From contig CAYVQU010000030.1 in the NCBI GenBank assembly GCA_964453155.1, forward strand, positions 1 through 39,789: 39,789 nt of DNA, in the 5' to 3' direction. Position numbers and translations under genes: made by a program. Source of the DNA: CAYVQU01 sp964453155 (GTDB taxonomy: Bacteria; Chloroflexota; Anaerolineae; Anaerolineales; UBA11858). The notes below the pieces were generated by a model. The model was not told where the DNA came from. It saw only the letters and a program-made list of their open reading frames with translations, and made no database searches. Shown piece by piece: positions 9,431 to 18,693 of this stretch; position 1 is the first letter of the stretch, and every line of letters starts with the position of its first letter.

Positions 9431-10929
9431 GAATCGTAATGACCTCCCAGCCACCAAAAATCAATCGTATTCATCCGCAAGAAATCAGATACTACCAAGG
9501 CAGAAATATTCGCTTCGGTTGGAAATTCAGCACCTATTTTCTCCAAAGCGAACTTAGCCTGTTCCCAGGTATCAGGTTGAGAATATGCTTTCAATAGATC
9601 AATCGCAGTCGGCCATTGGCGGACGACGGGAGAATATTCCATCTCAAGTATCGTCCGCCCGTAAGCGCTGGTCGTATCTTGCTCCGAAAATTGTTGAAAC
9701 AGGTAACGACTGTGATCCACAATTATGGCCGGAATTTGGATTATCAGGCCAACCAGAAAGAAAATATGGAAAATCAATTTAGACCCTTTCATCTCGATGT
9801 TTTCTAGGAGAACCCCCAACGGCAGGAATGAAAGCGGAATGATGGGCATCAAAAAGCGCGGACCCCAATTGAAACCCCCGGTCCAAAAATTGTAGGGAGC
9901 ATAAAAAGCTAATAAAACACCCCATAGCCCATAGATCAAAAACAATTCGGAGCGGTATTTTTGTGAAAAAACCCGGCCGGCCACAATCAACAGGATCAGC
10001 ATGGGGGCATAAAACAGAATCCCTTTCCCTGGGCTGAACAAAAGACCATAAAGCCCCACAATCGGTGGATTTGTCCAGGCCACTTCATGATAACCGGTTT
10101 CAAATAACGAGCCAAATCGGAGCCAGTTATATGCGGCTGTAATGCCAACGCCGATCCCAAGTCCAACCGACTGGGGTTTGATCCATTTCCACCTAAGGGT
10201 GGGGCTCACACTCCAGGTCAAATAGCCGCAGACTGGCACTAATACGACCATGAAACTTAAACGGAATAGAATACCGAGACCACTGGCGATAGCCATCGTC
10301 CATAACCACCGCTCCTGTGAGGTTTGCTTCCATTGTAGCGCGGCATAAAAGCAAAGGAGCAACAAAAATGTCACACTCGGTTGTGGGTAGAAAGTTTTTA
10401 CATAAGGCCACAGCATGGTCGAAAAGATGGCCGCTACTGCCAGCCAACGACCTGTGGCGACTTTATACTCCAAGACACTGCTGGTTTTCATCAGTAACCA
10501 GCCAATGCCAGCCAGCGCGAGGGGATTGAGAAATGATACCCATAACCGGATGTACCATCCATCTGGCCAAAAGGCTTGATCATTGGAAGCGATTTGTTCA
10601 AAAAAAGTGCCGACGAAATAGAGGGGAATTACAATTATCGATTGACCGAGGCCATACTTAGAATATTCTTTTCCATCCCGGCCCGGTACAGCAGAGGTAG
10701 TCCAGACCGTTTCAGCTTCAATCGGCAAGAAAGTGGGATGATTTTGGACGGGCAACACGATTTCATCGCGAGATATGGCCACACCTTGTCCCCGCAGCAG
10801 ACTTTGGGTAACTTGAAACATGGTTTCTTCATCCCCGCGGACAAGATGTCCCCCGGCACTAAAAATCAATGCTGCCAAGATGAGCCCCCAAAACGCCCAA
10901 TCAGCAAAAAATGGACGCGCAGTCCTCAT
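9427..10929 (-). CDS. GT39-like (ArnT/PMT-type) membrane glycosyltransferase
   Basis: Integral membrane protein of 500 residues. The short cytoplasmic N-terminus and TM1 are followed by HLVRGDEETMFQVTQSLLRG, the acidic first-loop motif of GT39-type enzymes. Later segments include YSKYGLGQSIIVIPLYFVG and a loop with NWGPRFLMPIIPL, common in this group. Both ends overlap neighbours as ATGA (start within the stop of the upstream gene, stop within the start of the downstream gene), so translation is coupled. Probable role is sugar transfer from a polyprenyl-phosphate donor on the outer face of the membrane. The acceptor is unknown. Confidence 0.72.
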   Translation of the reverse strand: MRTARPFFADWAFWGLILAALIFSAGGHLVRGDEETMFQVTQSLLRGQGVAISRDEIVLPVQNHPTFLPIEAETVWTTSAVPGRDGKEYSKYGLGQSIIVIPLYFVGTFFEQIASNDQAFWPDGWYIRLWVSFLNPLALAGIGWLLMKTSSVLEYKVATGRWLAVAAIFSTMLWPYVKTFYPQPSVTFLLLLCFYAALQWKQTSQERWLWTMAIASGLGILFRLSFMVVLVPVCGYLTWSVSPTLRWKWIKPQSVGLGIGVGITAAYNWLRFGSLFETGYHEVAWTNPPIVGLYGLLFSPGKGILFYAPMLILLIVAGRVFSQKYRSELFLIYGLWGVLLAFYAPYNFWTGGFNWGPRFLMPIIPLSFLPLGVLLENIEMKGSKLIFHIFFLVGLIIQIPAIIVDHSRYLFQQFSEQDTTSAYGRTILEMEYSPVVRQWPTAIDLLKAYSQPDTWEQAKFALEKIGAEFPTEANISALVVSDFLRMNTIDFWWLGGHYDS

Positions 10930-12590
10930 GGTGCGGCTAAACCCAGCCCCATATCTTCTGGTCTGATAACCCCCGAGAAATCATAATAAATTCGATAATC
11001 CCCAATTTGGTGCAGTTCCCAAGAAATATCCCGCATTTGAAATTCGGCTTCTAATATCCCATCTAAGGTTGGATTATGAGTTGTGATGTACGCAATTTTG
11101 TCGGCATTTTCGACGATTTCGGCATACGGCTCATAGCGATCATCGCGGGAGGTGTACCGTAGGTCGTTGTGATAGGGTAACCGAGGCAGAAAAATAAACT
11201 CCTCCGCAGTCTGAAAAGCCAAGGGGTAACTGACCCAATAATTTGTGTAACCGAAATAATGGTCTTTTTCTTCCAGAAATTCCACCAAGTCATCCAGGGC
11301 GCGGTGATCAACCTGAGTAATTGGATTAAATTGAGTCGTCAAACCGGGTGGAAAGCGTTCCACAGACTGCCAAATTCCCCAGAATTGATAAACAATAACC
11401 AAGGCCACCAAGGCCCACAACCACCGGCCGTATTGATTTACTAAGGATATGACCATTTCAGCCGCGAATAAGGCCAATGGAATTGCCAGGGGCACAAAAT
11501 ACCGACCCGAGGGATCAACGCCAAACGAGGTAAAAATGAAACCGAATGCCAATGTGAGCATTATGCCGGCTAAAACGCCCGCGCCAAAGCGATGTTTTTG
11601 CCCTGATCGGAAGCGACGGGAGATGAAAACCAGCACCCCAACCCAAAAAGCCAAAATTGCGGGTAACAATTGCAATCCCAACCACCGAATTTCCCACGAG
11701 GGACGCAGACCAAAAGCAGCCGTCCCCCCAAATAAAATGAGATTGCTAAAATGGCTGAAAACGACCCAAATCCAGGGACCGTGTTCAACCGCCACAGCTG
11801 ATCCAGCCAATTCACGCAGAAGTTGTTCAAATCCATTCTGAAGGGCAAACCACCACCAGGGAGCAGCCCCAATGAGACCACCCAAACCAATTACGGCCAA
11901 AATGCGTCCGATATGAAGCCAGCGTTGATATTTTCGAAGACCGCCTCCTTGCTGCCAAACACGAATAAACAGGAATATCCCCATAGGGATACTAAACACG
12001 AGCGTAAACCCAAAAATCCACAACCCTAACCCAGCCATAAATCCCCAGAGACCTAATCGCCAGGCTGATATTCGCCTACCCGGTTTCAGATCAGTAGATA
12101 TTTTTAAACCCCAAATTACGATCAAATTGCCCAATAACAACGCTTCCCCATACCCGCCTAAAGAAACAGAGGTGTAGAGGGTCACAATTACATTTGGAAT
12201 CGCCAAAAACCAGGCGGCAATGATGCCAACTCGCCGGGAACCTAAACCAATTTCTCCTATTTTTGCAGTGGTTAAAATTACCCCCAGATATAACAAACCT
12301 TGAACCAAACGTATCACCCAAACATGTTCACCAAACAACCAAAAACCCCCCGCGATCAACCAGGCATCCAAGCTACCCATATAAGCCTGCCCATAAAAGA
12401 AAATAGGACGGTCCCCTTGCAAGATATGCCGGGCCATCAGTGCTACTACGGCTTCATCGCTATTAAACGGTAAAACATCTTGGAGCACCAGCCATAGTTT
12501 TAAGAGCGCCGCACTAAGCAGCGCGGCGATCAAATGAAGAGCATAAGATAAACGGGGTTTAGATAAAATTATTTTTTGTAGTGCGATCAT
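10926..12590 (-). CDS. GT39-like membrane glycosyltransferase
   Basis: Integral membrane protein of 554 residues and the first gene of the minus-strand array. TM1 is followed by LPFNSDEAVVALMARHILQG and FFYGQAYMGSLDAWL, a well conserved GT39-like pattern with the catalytic-type SDEA. There are 10-12 hydrophobic segments and a soluble C-terminal part of about 120 residues. The ATG has no obvious ribosome site. A minus-strand -10-like element (TTATAC, RC of 12602-12607) lies only about 12 bp upstream, so the message may have almost no leader. The divergent gene starts in the same interval. Confidence 0.75.
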   Translation of the reverse strand: MIALQKIILSKPRLSYALHLIAALLSAALLKLWLVLQDVLPFNSDEAVVALMARHILQGDRPIFFYGQAYMGSLDAWLIAGGFWLFGEHVWVIRLVQGLLYLGVILTTAKIGEIGLGSRRVGIIAAWFLAIPNVIVTLYTSVSLGGYGEALLLGNLIVIWGLKISTDLKPGRRISAWRLGLWGFMAGLGLWIFGFTLVFSIPMGIFLFIRVWQQGGGLRKYQRWLHIGRILAVIGLGGLIGAAPWWWFALQNGFEQLLRELAGSAVAVEHGPWIWVVFSHFSNLILFGGTAAFGLRPSWEIRWLGLQLLPAILAFWVGVLVFISRRFRSGQKHRFGAGVLAGIMLTLAFGFIFTSFGVDPSGRYFVPLAIPLALFAAEMVISLVNQYGRWLWALVALVIVYQFWGIWQSVERFPPGLTTQFNPITQVDHRALDDLVEFLEEKDHYFGYTNYWVSYPLAFQTAEEFIFLPRLPYHNDLRYTSRDDRYEPYAEIVENADKIAYITTHNPTLDGILEAEFQMRDISWELHQIGDYRIYYDFSGVIRPEDMGLGLAAP

Positions 12591-12601
12591 TTTTTTGAGC
12601 G

Positions 12602-12608
12602 GTATAAT
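12602..12608 (+). promoter_or_regulatory. Shared divergent promoter core
   Basis: Bases 12603-12608 read TATAAT on the plus strand, and the complement gives TTATAC on the minus strand. The divergent glycosyltransferase genes could use overlapping -10 elements here. No strong -35 is seen on the plus strand; TTGGTT lies 18 bp away on the minus strand. If the -10 element is real, the plus-strand gene must start downstream, at 12658 or 12664. Confidence 0.35.
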
Positions 12609-12657
12609 GTCATCACATCATACCAAACCAAGTTCAGCATGTCTACGCAATTGTTTT

Positions 12658-14232
12658 ATGATCATGGTAGATAAACATAATCCCGGGGAGAAGCCCCCAA
12701 AAAGCATCGAATTCCTGGGGGTCTTTGCTGCGATATTACTCGGCACCTTTCTCAGGCTTAGCCCCATCATTCAACTTGATTTTCCACTCAATGATGGAGG
12801 GGCATTTTTAGCAATCACGCAAGATATCGTGGCTAACAATTTCGCTTTCCCCAAATTTGCTACTTATAATCTTAGTAATATCCCTTTCGCCTATCCACCG
12901 CTGGTATTTTACACAACTGCTTTTATTACCAAAATTTTCCAATGGTCATTACCCAACATCATTCGGATGCTCCCAGCCGTGGTGAGTATCCTTACGATCC
13001 CTGCCTTTTACGGATTAGCACGCAGAATTCTAAAAAATCCATTGCAAATCTTGGTGGCTACATTTGGGTTTACATTGATGCCAACAGCCTTTGATTGGTT
13101 AGTTGTGGGGGGAGGACTAACGCGTTCATTTGGCTATCTTTTTGCGATTTTGTGTTTACAGCAAATCTACGAACTTTATACAACCCGCTACAATAAACCA
13201 ATTTTTTTAGGCTCACTTTTCGCGGGTCTCACGATTCTCAGCCACCCTGGAACAGCCTGGTTTCTTTTCTACAGTTCTCTGACCATTTTCCTATTTCATT
13301 TCAAAAATCGGCCCCATGCGCTGCGAAAATCAATAATAATCGGTGTTGGGAGCCTGGTATTGATTTCACCCTGGTTAATTAGGCTGCATAAAACCCATGG
13401 TATTGCAGTCTTGGCCTATCCATTCCAGACTGAAGGCTTTTCATTAGCTTCCATAATTACGCCCTTCACTTTTCTGTTTACGAATGAACCCCTACTCGAC
13501 ATCTTTGCGTTCGGCGGTTTATTGGGGGTAATTGCCTGCCTATTTTTAGGGAAATATTTTCTACCCGTTTGGTTGTTGTCCGTGTTTGTGTTTGAAACGC
13601 GATTAGGCCCCACTTATTCAGTGGTCCCAATGACCCTGTTGGTTGGGGTCGGCTTCGATAGCGCCATCCTGCCCCTCTTGAAAAAACCAAATTCAAACAC
13701 CTTATCCAAAATCCAAAAGATGTTGCCAAAAATCTTGGTTGGATACCTGCTTTTATATAGCACCATCGCGGCCTTTATGGCCATTAATTATGAGTCAGTT
13801 TCAAGCCCCCAACGGCAAATAATGGCTTGGATTCAAGCAAATACGCCAGAATTGAGTCGATTTATTGTTCTCACCGGTCAACCGGAATATGGAATCGACC
13901 ACGTCTCAGAGTGGTTCCCCACCCTTACTCACCGCCACAGCTTGACAACGCCCCAATTTCACGAATGGTTACCAGATCAAGCATTTAATCAGCGTATTGA
14001 ACTTCATCGTTCTGTCCAAATTTGCAACGAAAAAGGGCTGGGATGTCTTAGCGAGTGGGTTCAAACCAACAATATCAAGTTCACCCACATTTATATCGCG
14101 AACCATAATCCTGAAAATCAAACGCTAGCCTATCAAATGATGACAAAAGCCCTAGTTGATTCCCCTGAGTACAACCTAATCCATTCTGGAGCAGGTGGAA
14201 TGGTTTTCATCAATTCCGCTGAAACTCCCTAA
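12658..14232 (+). CDS. GT39-like polytopic membrane glycosyltransferase
   Basis: Integral membrane protein of about 524 residues. After TM1 the loop reads QLDFPLNDGGAFLAITQDIV, a GT-C acidic motif, followed by IPFAYPPLVFYTTAFI. A TTG at 12595 would extend the frame, but it overlaps the putative -10 element, so ATG at 12658 or 12664 is preferred. The C-terminal soluble region (after about residue 375) includes FIVLTGQPEYGIDHVSEWFP, a feature of related uncharacterised proteins. It starts a two-gene plus-strand unit. Substrate unknown. Confidence 0.72.
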   Translation: MIMVDKHNPGEKPPKSIEFLGVFAAILLGTFLRLSPIIQLDFPLNDGGAFLAITQDIVANNFAFPKFATYNLSNIPFAYPPLVFYTTAFITKIFQWSLPNIIRMLPAVVSILTIPAFYGLARRILKNPLQILVATFGFTLMPTAFDWLVVGGGLTRSFGYLFAILCLQQIYELYTTRYNKPIFLGSLFAGLTILSHPGTAWFLFYSSLTIFLFHFKNRPHALRKSIIIGVGSLVLISPWLIRLHKTHGIAVLAYPFQTEGFSLASIITPFTFLFTNEPLLDIFAFGGLLGVIACLFLGKYFLPVWLLSVFVFETRLGPTYSVVPMTLLVGVGFDSAILPLLKKPNSNTLSKIQKMLPKILVGYLLLYSTIAAFMAINYESVSSPQRQIMAWIQANTPELSRFIVLTGQPEYGIDHVSEWFPTLTHRHSLTTPQFHEWLPDQAFNQRIELHRSVQICNEKGLGCLSEWVQTNNIKFTHIYIANHNPENQTLAYQMMTKALVDSPEYNLIHSGAGGMVFINSAETP

Positions 14233-14290
14233 CGCAAAATCCGGTTGAGTTATCGAGTAGTTGCCTCCACAAGATTTTTCAAGCTCTGAA

Positions 14291-15571
14291 ATGAAACAAA
14301 TTATTACTTCACACTGGCCATTTGGTGTTCTGCTCAGCATACTAAGTCTGTTTTTTGTGTGGGGTATCCCTTTCGTGCCTTTTCATCCCGATGAAAGCAC
14401 CAATATTTTCATGAGCAGCGATTTCGAGATATTAGTCTCCAAGCCAAATTCGTTATCCTGGCAACATGAAAATGAAGGTGACCTCCGCCAACATTACCGC
14501 ACGATTGATGCGCCATTAACTCGTTATCTGATCGGGTTCGGGCGCACGATTTCGGGGCAAGAGGCTTTGACTGTTGATTGGGATTGGAGTAAATCTTGGG
14601 AAGAGAATTTGGGAAACGAGGCATATCCAAATGAGAACTTACTTTTTTCAGCCCGAATGGCAATTACCTCGTTGTTACCCCTAAGCTTGGTTCTTATCTA
14701 TTTGATCGGTATTCAAATCCAAGGAAAACTTACTGGATTTCTTGCAGCTCTACTTTTAGGTACGCAGGCGATTGTTTTGCTGCATTCCCGGCGAGCCATG
14801 ACCGAAGGGGTATTAGTTTTTGGGATTCTGTTCACCCTGTGGGCCTGTCTCCAAAATAGGCCCAGACCTTGGCTAATTGGGCTAGGAGTGGCCTTAGCCA
14901 TCAACGCCAAACATTCCGCCCTACCAATGCTCCCAGTTGGATTAATCGCAATTATTTGGTCCACTCATAAAGATGGTAATTTGATAAAAAAAGTTTTTTC
15001 AAATATTGTCCAATTCGGTGTGTTTTTCCTGATCATTACATTCGCTCTAAATCCAGTTTATTGGAAACATCCCGCTCAAGCTTTACAAGCGACGGTGACT
15101 ACCCGTATTTCACTAACCCAACAACAAATTAGCGATACCCAAGAAATTGCCTCTGACAAATACCTCGGTAGTTATGGTCAGCGGCTCCTGGTTCTGTTTG
15201 CCAACATTTATGTTGGACCGGCAGAACATAGCTTAGTCGCAAATTTAGAGCCCACTATTGAGGCTGTCAACCGTTACATTGACATCCCAGGACACAACTT
15301 GATGCGCGGCTTGGCTTGGGGAGCGTTTGGGGCAATCCTTACTACACTCGGAGTCTATATGACTATACGCAGTTTGAGATCCAAAAACATGGAACGAGTG
15401 CGATCAATCAGTATTTTGCTCTTGGCTGCCGGGCTACAAACCGGAGCTCTCATTGCAGCAGTTCCCCTCCCTTGGGCCCGGTTTAGTCTCCCCGTAATTC
15501 CTTTTTGCTGCCTATTCATGGCTTATGGATTAGCCGGACTTCGGCCAAAAAGAACCCCCGCTCAAATTTGA
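14291..15571 (+). CDS. GT39-like (PMT_2) membrane glycosyltransferase
   Basis: Integral membrane protein of about 426 residues. The first loop has FVPFHPDESTNIFMSSDFEI with the HPDE acidic motif of GT39, and LLHSRRAMTEGVLVFGILFT resembles the family's third-loop segment (R-A-M-T-E). ATG at 14291 is preferred over a TTG at 14261, although neither has a strong ribosome site. It lies 58 bp downstream of the preceding glycosyltransferase and converges on rpoD across a hairpin. Probable role is transfer from a lipid-linked sugar to an envelope acceptor. Confidence 0.72.
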   Translation: MKQIITSHWPFGVLLSILSLFFVWGIPFVPFHPDESTNIFMSSDFEILVSKPNSLSWQHENEGDLRQHYRTIDAPLTRYLIGFGRTISGQEALTVDWDWSKSWEENLGNEAYPNENLLFSARMAITSLLPLSLVLIYLIGIQIQGKLTGFLAALLLGTQAIVLLHSRRAMTEGVLVFGILFTLWACLQNRPRPWLIGLGVALAINAKHSALPMLPVGLIAIIWSTHKDGNLIKKVFSNIVQFGVFFLIITFALNPVYWKHPAQALQATVTTRISLTQQQISDTQEIASDKYLGSYGQRLLVLFANIYVGPAEHSLVANLEPTIEAVNRYIDIPGHNLMRGLAWGAFGAILTTLGVYMTIRSLRSKNMERVRSISILLLAAGLQTGALIAAVPLPWARFSLPVIPFCCLFMAYGLAGLRPKRTPAQI

Positions 15572-15580
15572 ACGGGGGTT
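15553..15580 (-). terminator. Intrinsic terminator of rpoD
   Basis: Arms AACCCCCG (15553-15560) and CGGGGGTT (15573-15580) form an 8-bp GC-rich stem. On the minus strand it is followed by CTTTTTGG, so it mainly terminates rpoD. It overlaps the stop codon of the convergent plus-strand gene and may stop that transcript less efficiently. Confidence 0.7.
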
Positions 15581-15584
15581 GGAT

Positions 15585-16826
15585 TTATCCGAGATATTCC
15601 CTTAATTTTCGCTGCACATGGGGATGCCGCAATCGGCTCAGCGCTTGAGCTTCGATTTGGCGAACCCTTTCCCGAGTAACGCCCATTTTTCGACCGACTT
15701 CTTCCAAAGTGTATGACTGCCCATCTACCAACCCATAACGGAGCTGCAGAATGCGGACTTCTCTCGGAGGCAGACCATCTAAAACGGTGTAAATATGCTC
15801 TTTGAGTAGATTATGGGTTGCCGAGGCATCTGGGCCGGGCATATCATCATCTGGGATGAAATCCCCCAAGACCGAATCTTCCTCGTCATCGGTGGGGGTT
15901 TCTAGAGAGAGCGGCCGGCGGGCGACCTTGATCATATATTCCACCTTCTGAGGGGGAACTTCTAATGTTTGTGCCAATTCATCAACTTGCGGGGCCCGGC
16001 CCAACTTTTGCGTCAATTGATGTTGAATCCGCAAGAGTTTGTTAATCTGGTCCCCCATATGGACTGGAACCCGAATCGTGCGGCCCTGATCGGCGATCGC
16101 GCGCGTGACAGCTTGCCGAATCCACCAAGTTGCGTAAGTACTGAATTTATGACCTCGATGGTAATCAAATTTCTTCGCCGCCCGAATCAGGCCGATATTC
16201 CCCTCCTGGATCAAATCTAAAAAAGGTACGCCACGACCCATATATTTTTTCGCCACGCTAATTACCAAACGCGAGTTGGCAGTGATCAAATGCTCGCGGG
16301 CGGCCCAGCCATCATGAATAAACTGTTGCAGTTCATACCGGCGATGCTGCCCGACTCCCCCGCGGGCCATTTCTTCACGAGCCAAACGCCCGCGTTCAAT
16401 CCTTTGAGCCAAATCAACTTCTTCATCCGCGGTTAATAACGGGACTCTCCCAACTTCTTTAAGATATAAACCAATCGTATCTTCAGTGTCGATATTCGCC
16501 AAAACATTTTCTGCTTGCGGATTTGCCCCCGGCTGGGTTTCTTTCAGATCATCATCATCATCGCCATCTTCATTATTCGGTAATTCCCCCGTTCCAATTT
16601 CATCAATATAAGGAATTCCAGCCGATATTAGGGCCATAAATGCTTCTTCGAGTTGATCTACATCCCGTTCTGCATCTGGAAAAATCCCTAAAATGTCATC
16701 CAGGGTAACAAAACCTTTTTTGCGACCCAAAATCAGCAATTGGGAGATTGTATTCAAGTCTGATACACCCTCGACCAACGGGTTTTCCGAAGCTTCAATT
16801 GCATTCAACAAAGACTCATCAAGCAT
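15585..16826 (-). CDS. rpoD: Primary RNA polymerase sigma factor (sigma-70 / SigA)
   Basis: Sigma factor of about 413 residues that directs RNA polymerase to housekeeping promoters. Region 1.1-like sequence at the N-terminus is followed by an acidic linker, then region 1.2 (DTIGLYLKEVGRVPLL), region 2 (NSRLVISVAKKYMGRGVPFL, LIQEGNIGLIRAAKKFDY, FSTYATWWIRQAVTRAIADQ), region 3, and region 4 with the helix-turn-helix VTRERVRQIEAQALSRLRHP. ATG at 16826 is preferred over TTG at 16850 because GGAG sits 8 bp before it. All core-binding and promoter-binding regions appear intact. It has its own terminator at 15553-15580. Confidence 0.97.
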   Translation of the reverse strand: MLDESLLNAIEASENPLVEGVSDLNTISQLLILGRKKGFVTLDDILGIFPDAERDVDQLEEAFMALISAGIPYIDEIGTGELPNNEDGDDDDDLKETQPGANPQAENVLANIDTEDTIGLYLKEVGRVPLLTADEEVDLAQRIERGRLAREEMARGGVGQHRRYELQQFIHDGWAAREHLITANSRLVISVAKKYMGRGVPFLDLIQEGNIGLIRAAKKFDYHRGHKFSTYATWWIRQAVTRAIADQGRTIRVPVHMGDQINKLLRIQHQLTQKLGRAPQVDELAQTLEVPPQKVEYMIKVARRPLSLETPTDDEEDSVLGDFIPDDDMPGPDASATHNLLKEHIYTVLDGLPPREVRILQLRYGLVDGQSYTLEEVGRKMGVTRERVRQIEAQALSRLRHPHVQRKLREYLG

Positions 16827-17389
16827 ATTTTCTCCAATGCGACCAATCAACTGTGGATTGGGATAATGGCAAACGCTTATTACTTATATTACGGAGAATT
16901 TTGATCAGGGTTTTAGCCTAAAAATAAAATGGACACCCTACTTATTTTTGAAATTTGTACTCAAGCTAAAAATGAGTGGAAGATGCCAACAGATTCATTT
17001 CAAGGTGAAAAATGTTAGCTATCATCAACTTACCTTGTCCTGGAAATTTGATTTCGTTCGAATTCTACTTGTGATAAATATCCTTCTCAGAATACGCCTT
17101 TTTCCTTCCAGGAGCAATAGTAAATTTGGTTCGTTTTACTCGAAAGTTAAAATGCAAATTACGCCGAACCTGTTCACAGGGGCTGCGTCGCGAGGTAAAA
17201 AAACGACTCGTTTGAAGAAATTGAAGTGATGAATGGAATAGTCAAGAATGTGTAAAATATTAGAATATCGTTGGTTGTATGGACCATTTACTTGACGAGC
17301 CATGATTATACTCAAAAATTCGGACAAAGCAAGTCCAAGTGATAATTTTTAGGGAATTTTTAGATCAACATTGAATTTAAATTCATCTC
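16827..17389. other. Gene-free AT-rich interval between rpoD and tRNA-Leu
   Basis: I see no credible gene here. Short open frames lack ribosome sites and family resemblance. It must hold the rpoD promoter on the minus strand; a TATAAG near 16881-16886 (minus strand) is a weak -10 candidate. Confidence 0.5.
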
Positions 17390-17417
17390 TTGACCAACGG
17401 CAAAGTTAATGTAGAAT
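17390..17417 (+). promoter_or_regulatory. Promoter of tRNA-Leu
   Basis: TTGACC (17390-17395) and TAGAAT (17412-17417) are separated by 16 bp. The predicted start is about 17424, just before the mature tRNA 5' end at 17427. This is a strong sigma-70 promoter in the right place. Confidence 0.75.
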
Positions 17418-17426
17418 TAAGCCCGC

Positions 17427-17513
17427 GGACCGGTGGCGGAATTGGCAGACGCAGCGGACTTAAAATCCGCCGATCGCAAGATCTTGTGGGTTCGACTCCC
17501 ACCCGGTCTACCA
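17427..17513 (+). tRNA. tRNA-Leu (anticodon TAA)
   Basis: Complete class II tRNA. The acceptor stem is GGACCGG (17427-17433) with CCGGTCT (17503-17509), the discriminator is A and CCA is encoded. The D-arm carries AATTGGCAGAC. The anticodon stem GCGGA/TCCGC encloses CTTAAAA (anticodon TAA). A variable arm of GATC-GCAA-GATC is present, and the T-arm is GTGGG-TTCGACT-CCCAC. It reads UUA. Its 3' half is the left attachment site of an integrated element; the integration leaves a functional gene because the element supplies or restores the 3' end. Confidence 0.95.
17459..17502 (+). repeat. Left attachment core (attL), 44-bp direct repeat
   Basis: These 44 bases run from the anticodon loop through the T-arm of tRNA-Leu and recur exactly at 33082-33125 in the same orientation. 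Identity ends inside the acceptor stem. A tyrosine integrase lies immediately inside this site. Confidence 0.9.
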
Positions 17514-17520
17514 CCAAATA

Positions 17521-17546
17521 AAGGGGTGCTCACCTGAGCACCCCTT
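17521..17546 (+). terminator. Hairpin after tRNA-Leu
   Basis: AAGGGGTGCTCA (17521-17532) pairs perfectly with TGAGCACCCCTT (17535-17546) around a CC loop. It lies 7 bp after the encoded CCA and ends in TTATATATT. It is probably the tRNA terminator or a processing hairpin supplied by the element side of the junction. Confidence 0.65.
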
Positions 17547-17562
17547 ATATATTGGGGATACC

Positions 17563-17586
17563 GACCTGTACAAACAGGTCTTTTTT
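17563..17586 (+). terminator. Second intrinsic terminator downstream of tRNA-Leu
   Basis: GACCTG (17563-17568) and CAGGTC (17575-17580) form a stem followed by a run of T to 17586. This is a backup rho-independent terminator that would also insulate the integrase 3' end from tRNA read-through. Confidence 0.6.
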
Positions 17587-17602
17587 CTTGGGCATAACTG
17601 GG

Positions 17603-17624
17603 GTGGTGCAGAAGTGGTGCAGAT
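17603..17624 (+). repeat. Left arm-type integrase sites (two direct copies)
   Basis: GTGGTGCAGA at 17603-17612 and GTGGTGCAGAT at 17614-17624 lie about 100 bp inside the left attachment core. The same word occurs three times near the right end (32940-33000). The arrangement fits arm-binding sites of a lambda-type tyrosine integrase. Confidence 0.6.
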
Positions 17625-17632
17625 AAACTCGA

Positions 17633-18693
17633 TCATTCTATGACTTGTGACACTTTGTCGTCCAGGACAATCGGTACCGGTGTCACCCAATCATCGATTT
17701 GATTTCCCAAATCTTCATGCATTATGGGGATCAGATGTCCGTAAACGTTCAAGGTAGTACTGGGTTGTGAGTGGCCTAGAACTCGGGAGGCGACCAACAC
17801 TGGAATACCCCGATTGAGCATGATTGAGGCCGCGGTATGCCGTAGGTCATGGAAACGGATTTTCGGCAATCCAGCTTCCGTGAGCATTGCTTTGAACTCT
17901 TTGATCATATTCGTCGCGCTGATTGGGGTGCCAAATATCGATGGAAAAATCAAGTTCTGCTCTTGCCAATTCTTTCCTGAAACGGCCTTATCAATCAAGA
18001 CCCGTTGTTGGTGCTCGCGCAAGCTCTGCAGCATTTCATTACCGATGGGAATCGTACGGTTACTCGCCTTAGTTTTGAGTGGAACAAATACCTTCCCCAC
18101 ACCCTTTTTGGGCTGAACCTGGCGCTGAACTCGAAGTGTGCCCCGCTGCCAATCTAGGTCTGACCATTTGAGCCCTAGCAATTCTCCCTGGCGCATACCC
18201 GTTTTTACAGCCAGGGCAAATAAGGTTTCATACCGATGCCCTTTCGCAGCGATTAGCAGTTGGGTAACCTGATCTCATCCAAAATCTGCATTTCCTTCTG
18301 AACCAGCTTGGGTTTTCTAGCTCCATGAGCAGCATTCAAACCCACGATTCCGCGCCGAATCGCGTCCTCCAAAGCCCGGTGTAAGAGCGAATGAACATAC
18401 CTGATCGTCCGCACCGAAGCCCCATCTTGTTCTAATCGTTGATACAAGTGCTCAACATGCTCTAGACGAAGGTCTGTGATCTTGTGTTTACCCAGGTAAG
18501 GTAATAGATAATCCCGAGCAATTTGTTCATAGCGAACAGCTGAGCGATGGCGTAGTTGTGTATTGTGGACCTTCATCCATCCAGAGAAATAATCTTCTAC
18601 CGTTAGCTTGGTGTTTTCGAAAGTCAACCCTTGATCAATCTGGTTCTGCATACTACGGATCCACTTTTGAGCTTCTCGCTTGGTATCAAAAGA
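17633..18693 (-). pseudogene. Tyrosine recombinase (phage-type integrase), truncated and frameshifted
   Basis: The catalytic domain is complete: Arg in TGMRQGELLGLKWSDLDW, a beta-hairpin Lys in the PLKTKASNRTIPI region, HDLRH, LGHSQPST and Tyr in NVYGHL. The frame is broken near 18270-18280: the upstream half reads ILDEIRLPNC then stop, whereas shifting by one base gives DQVTQLLIAAKGHRYETLFA, the expected continuation. The core-binding domain spans 18273-18651 and can be followed upstream as FDTKREAQKWIRSMQNQID to about 18693, where a repeat copy (18694-18744) replaces the N-terminal arm-binding domain. Both lesions should inactivate it. It sits beside tRNA-Leu, as expected for a site-specific integrase of this island. 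Confidence 0.88.

Noticed and set aside
16948..17229. Small plus-strand gene between rpoD and tRNA-Leu
   Set aside because: No ribosome site, no family resemblance and AT-rich composition typical of intergenic DNA.
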